A DNA stretch of 64,000 nt from Macrotis lagotis (Eukaryota > Chordata > Mammalia > Peramelemorphia > Peramelidae), in contig NC_133658.1 in assembly GCF_037893015.1 (NCBI RefSeq), positions 421,953,422-422,017,421 on the forward strand, written 5' to 3'. Made by a program: the position numbers and the translations under genes. The notes beneath the pieces are model-generated. The model was not told the DNA's origin, did not search any database, and saw only the letters and a list, made by a program, of their open reading frames with translations. Position 1 is the first letter of the stretch. The number at the start of each line of letters is the position of its first letter. Shown here piece after piece: positions 62,401 through 64,000 of this stretch.

Positions 62401-62757
62401 GGTTGATCTGAGATATCTAACTCTCTATACCAGAGTTTATTCACTTTATGTATCATTTGGTATATTCTAATCTATATAAATCCTCCTATTTCTATTGCCA
62501 TCTGCTTGGATAAGTGAATTTAATCACTATTCACTATTTCACTGTTTGTGATGCTCTTTTGTGTAACTAGCATTTGATGGGAAGTTATCAGCCATTTCAG
62601 AAATAAAGCTGAGATACAACTACATCTTTAGGGATTAGCAACCTGAAAAATAGCTTGAACCAAAGAAAAAAAATAATTTTCCAAAAATAGTGAGAAGCAG
62701 ATATAATGCTTACTCAATACAACCTCTCACAGAAGAATATATTTTATATGTATATAT
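62401..62757. other. Unassigned sequence
   Basis: No repeat or coding signal was recognised. Confidence 0.35.
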
Positions 62758-62760
62758 ACA

Positions 62761-62820
<60 letters not shown>
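62758..62820. repeat. (GA)n microsatellite
   Basis: Pure GA run of about 60 bp after a TATATACA lead-in. Confidence 0.96.
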
Positions 62821-62821
<1 letters not shown>

Positions 62822-62823
<2 letters not shown>

Positions 62824-62905
62824 GATTGAACATTTGCTAAGCATTCAATTATGTTCCAGGGACTATTAAGCTCTGAGGATACAAACATTAACATGCCCAT
62901 ATATA
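62822..62905 (+). mobile_element. Old LINE relic (CR1/L3 or L2 group)
   Basis: TTGAACATTTGCTAAGCATT, ATTATGTTCCAGGGACTATT and CTGAGGATACAAACATTAAC. Confidence 0.55.
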
Positions 62906-63004
62906 CACAAACACATGTGTACACACATATAAATAAATAAATAAATAAAAATGGGAATTTCAATAAACTTACATTCTTTTTTCCAACTACATGCAATGAT
63001 AATT

Positions 63005-63928
63005 TTGAACAATCTTTTTTTGCAGGATTTCGAGTTTTACACTTTTCTCCTTCCCTCCATTTCCTCCTGGCTGACAGAAGTAATCTAATATAAGTTATAC
63101 ATATTTAACTGTTATACATGATATGTTAATATTATTTCCATAAACATATATGTGAAGCATACATCTATATTAATCATATTGTGAAAGACGAATCCATGGA
63201 AAAAACAATGGTGAGAAAAAAACACAATACATAAACAACTTTTAAAAATTGAAGATAGTAAGTTTTAGTTAGTATTTAAACTCCATAGTTCCTTCTCTGG
63301 ATACAGATGGTATTTTCCATCACAAGACTTTTAAAATTGTCTTTGATTATTGTACTGCAGAAATGAACAAGTTCATCATAGCTGATCATCGCCTTATGTT
63401 GCTGCTCATGTGTACAGGTTTCTTCTCGTTCTTCTCACTTCACTTCCATCAAATCATGCAACTCTTTCCAGGTTATTCTGAAGTCCTGTCCCTCTTGATT
63501 TCTTATAGAACAGTGTTCCATTACATTCACATACCCCAATCTGTTTAGCCATTTTCCCAATTGATGAGAATCCCCTCAATTTCCAATCTTAGCCACTACA
63601 AAAAGAATTGCTATGCTTTTGAACATGTGTGGTTTTTTCCTATTTTTTAATGATGTCTTTGGGATACAGATCTAGTAGTGATATTTGCTGGACCAAAGGG
63701 TATTCACAGTTTTATTGCCCTTTGGGTGTAATTCCAAATTACTCTCCTGAAAGGCTGCATCAGTTCACAACTACTTGAACAATTCATTAGTGTCCCAGTT
63801 TTCCTATACCTCCTCCAACATTGATCATTTTCCTTTTTAGTCATACTGTTCAATCTGATAGGTGTAAGGTGGTACCTCAAAGTTGTTTTAATTTGCATTT
63901 CTCTAATCAAAAATGATTTAGAGCATTT
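63005..63928 (-). mobile_element. 5'-truncated L1 (ORF2 C-terminus and 3' UTR)
   Basis: Antisense L1 parallel to 3.2-4.07 kb: 3' UTR (TTTCGAGTTTTACACTTTTC), then TCCAGGTTATTCTGAAGTCC, GATGAGAATCCCCTCAATTT and AAGGTGGTACCTCAAAG. The C-terminal motif reads CWRRYRKTGTLMNCSSSC, so one cysteine (now Y) and the histidine (now N) of C-X3-C-X7-H-X4-C are lost, unlike the 3.9-kb copy. Confidence 0.85.
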
Positions 63929-64000
63929 AAAAACTAAATCCTAAAAGAAGAAAATGAATAATATATAAAGCATGTAGATGGTGAGAGAAAGAAGAAAAGA

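Noticed and set aside
1..64000. CRISPR array or prokaryotic operon features
   Set aside because: The repeats are dispersed retroposons or microsatellites, and the sequence is a vertebrate genome without bacterial gene structure.

Overview
This window looks like intergenic (or very deep intronic) DNA from a marsupial genome. About half of it is recognisable transposable-element sequence. The diagnostic repeat is a ~150-bp SINE with a tRNA-like head (GGGGCGGCTAGGTGG...), the phrase CTAGCTGTGTGGCCTTGGGCAAG, and an A-rich tail. It occurs about sixteen times at different ages, and many copies keep exact target-site duplications (TSDs). Its form resembles the WSINE1-type SINEs of Australian marsupials, perhaps dasyurid-like; this is from memory of the consensus, not a search. 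MAR1-type SINEs, a second SINE class with a conserved RTE-like 3' module, marsupial L1 and HAL1 elements, and old MIR/THER, L2 and CR1/L3 relics agree with this. I found no credible host protein-coding gene. Every longer open frame lies in a LINE relic or a low-complexity repeat.

Layout: 1-3 kb has a SINE, an L1 fragment, an RTE-tailed SINE and an L2 relic. 3.06-5.14 kb is a 5'-truncated antisense L1 bounded by an exact 15-bp TSD, with an apparent 3' transduction. 5.3-18.4 kb holds old MIR/THER/MAR1/CR1/L1 relics, a 540-bp purine tract and unassigned AT-rich sequence. 18.8-19.0 kb is a hAT-like MITE. 19.69-22.16 kb is a near full-length HAL1 (5' UTR, ORF1, G-rich 3' UTR, no ORF2) broken by a SINE with a perfect TSD. 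22.97-23.8 kb is a CR1/L3 3' end interrupted by a 543-bp chimera (L1/HAL1 5' tip, inverted SINE, HAL1-type 3' UTR) with its own TSD. 24-36 kb has microsatellites, nested SINEs (one pair sharing a single TSD), L1 3' ends and L2. 36-40 kb includes a unique, non-repetitive block at 37.44-37.74 kb with clustered TGTCA/TGACAG sites. 41.5 kb carries a U6 snRNA retropseudogene. 43-48 kb has an unusual SINE with a reiterated head, a candidate conserved block and a probable solo LTR. 49.8-51.2 kb is two opposed L1 fragments. 53.0 and 54.9 kb carry two ~96% identical 261-264 bp direct copies of an unrecognised sequence. 58.73-59.80 kb is an internally deleted pogo/Tigger-like DNA transposon with inverted repeats and a decayed DDE transposase. 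60.5-64 kb holds two further L1 relics.

No genes work together here. The biology is retrotransposition history: L1 machinery has mobilised SINEs, U6 RNA, downstream flanking sequence and chimeric transcripts. Several unique blocks may be regulatory DNA. Family names were assigned from memory of consensus motifs; boundaries without a stated TSD are good to roughly 10-30 bp.
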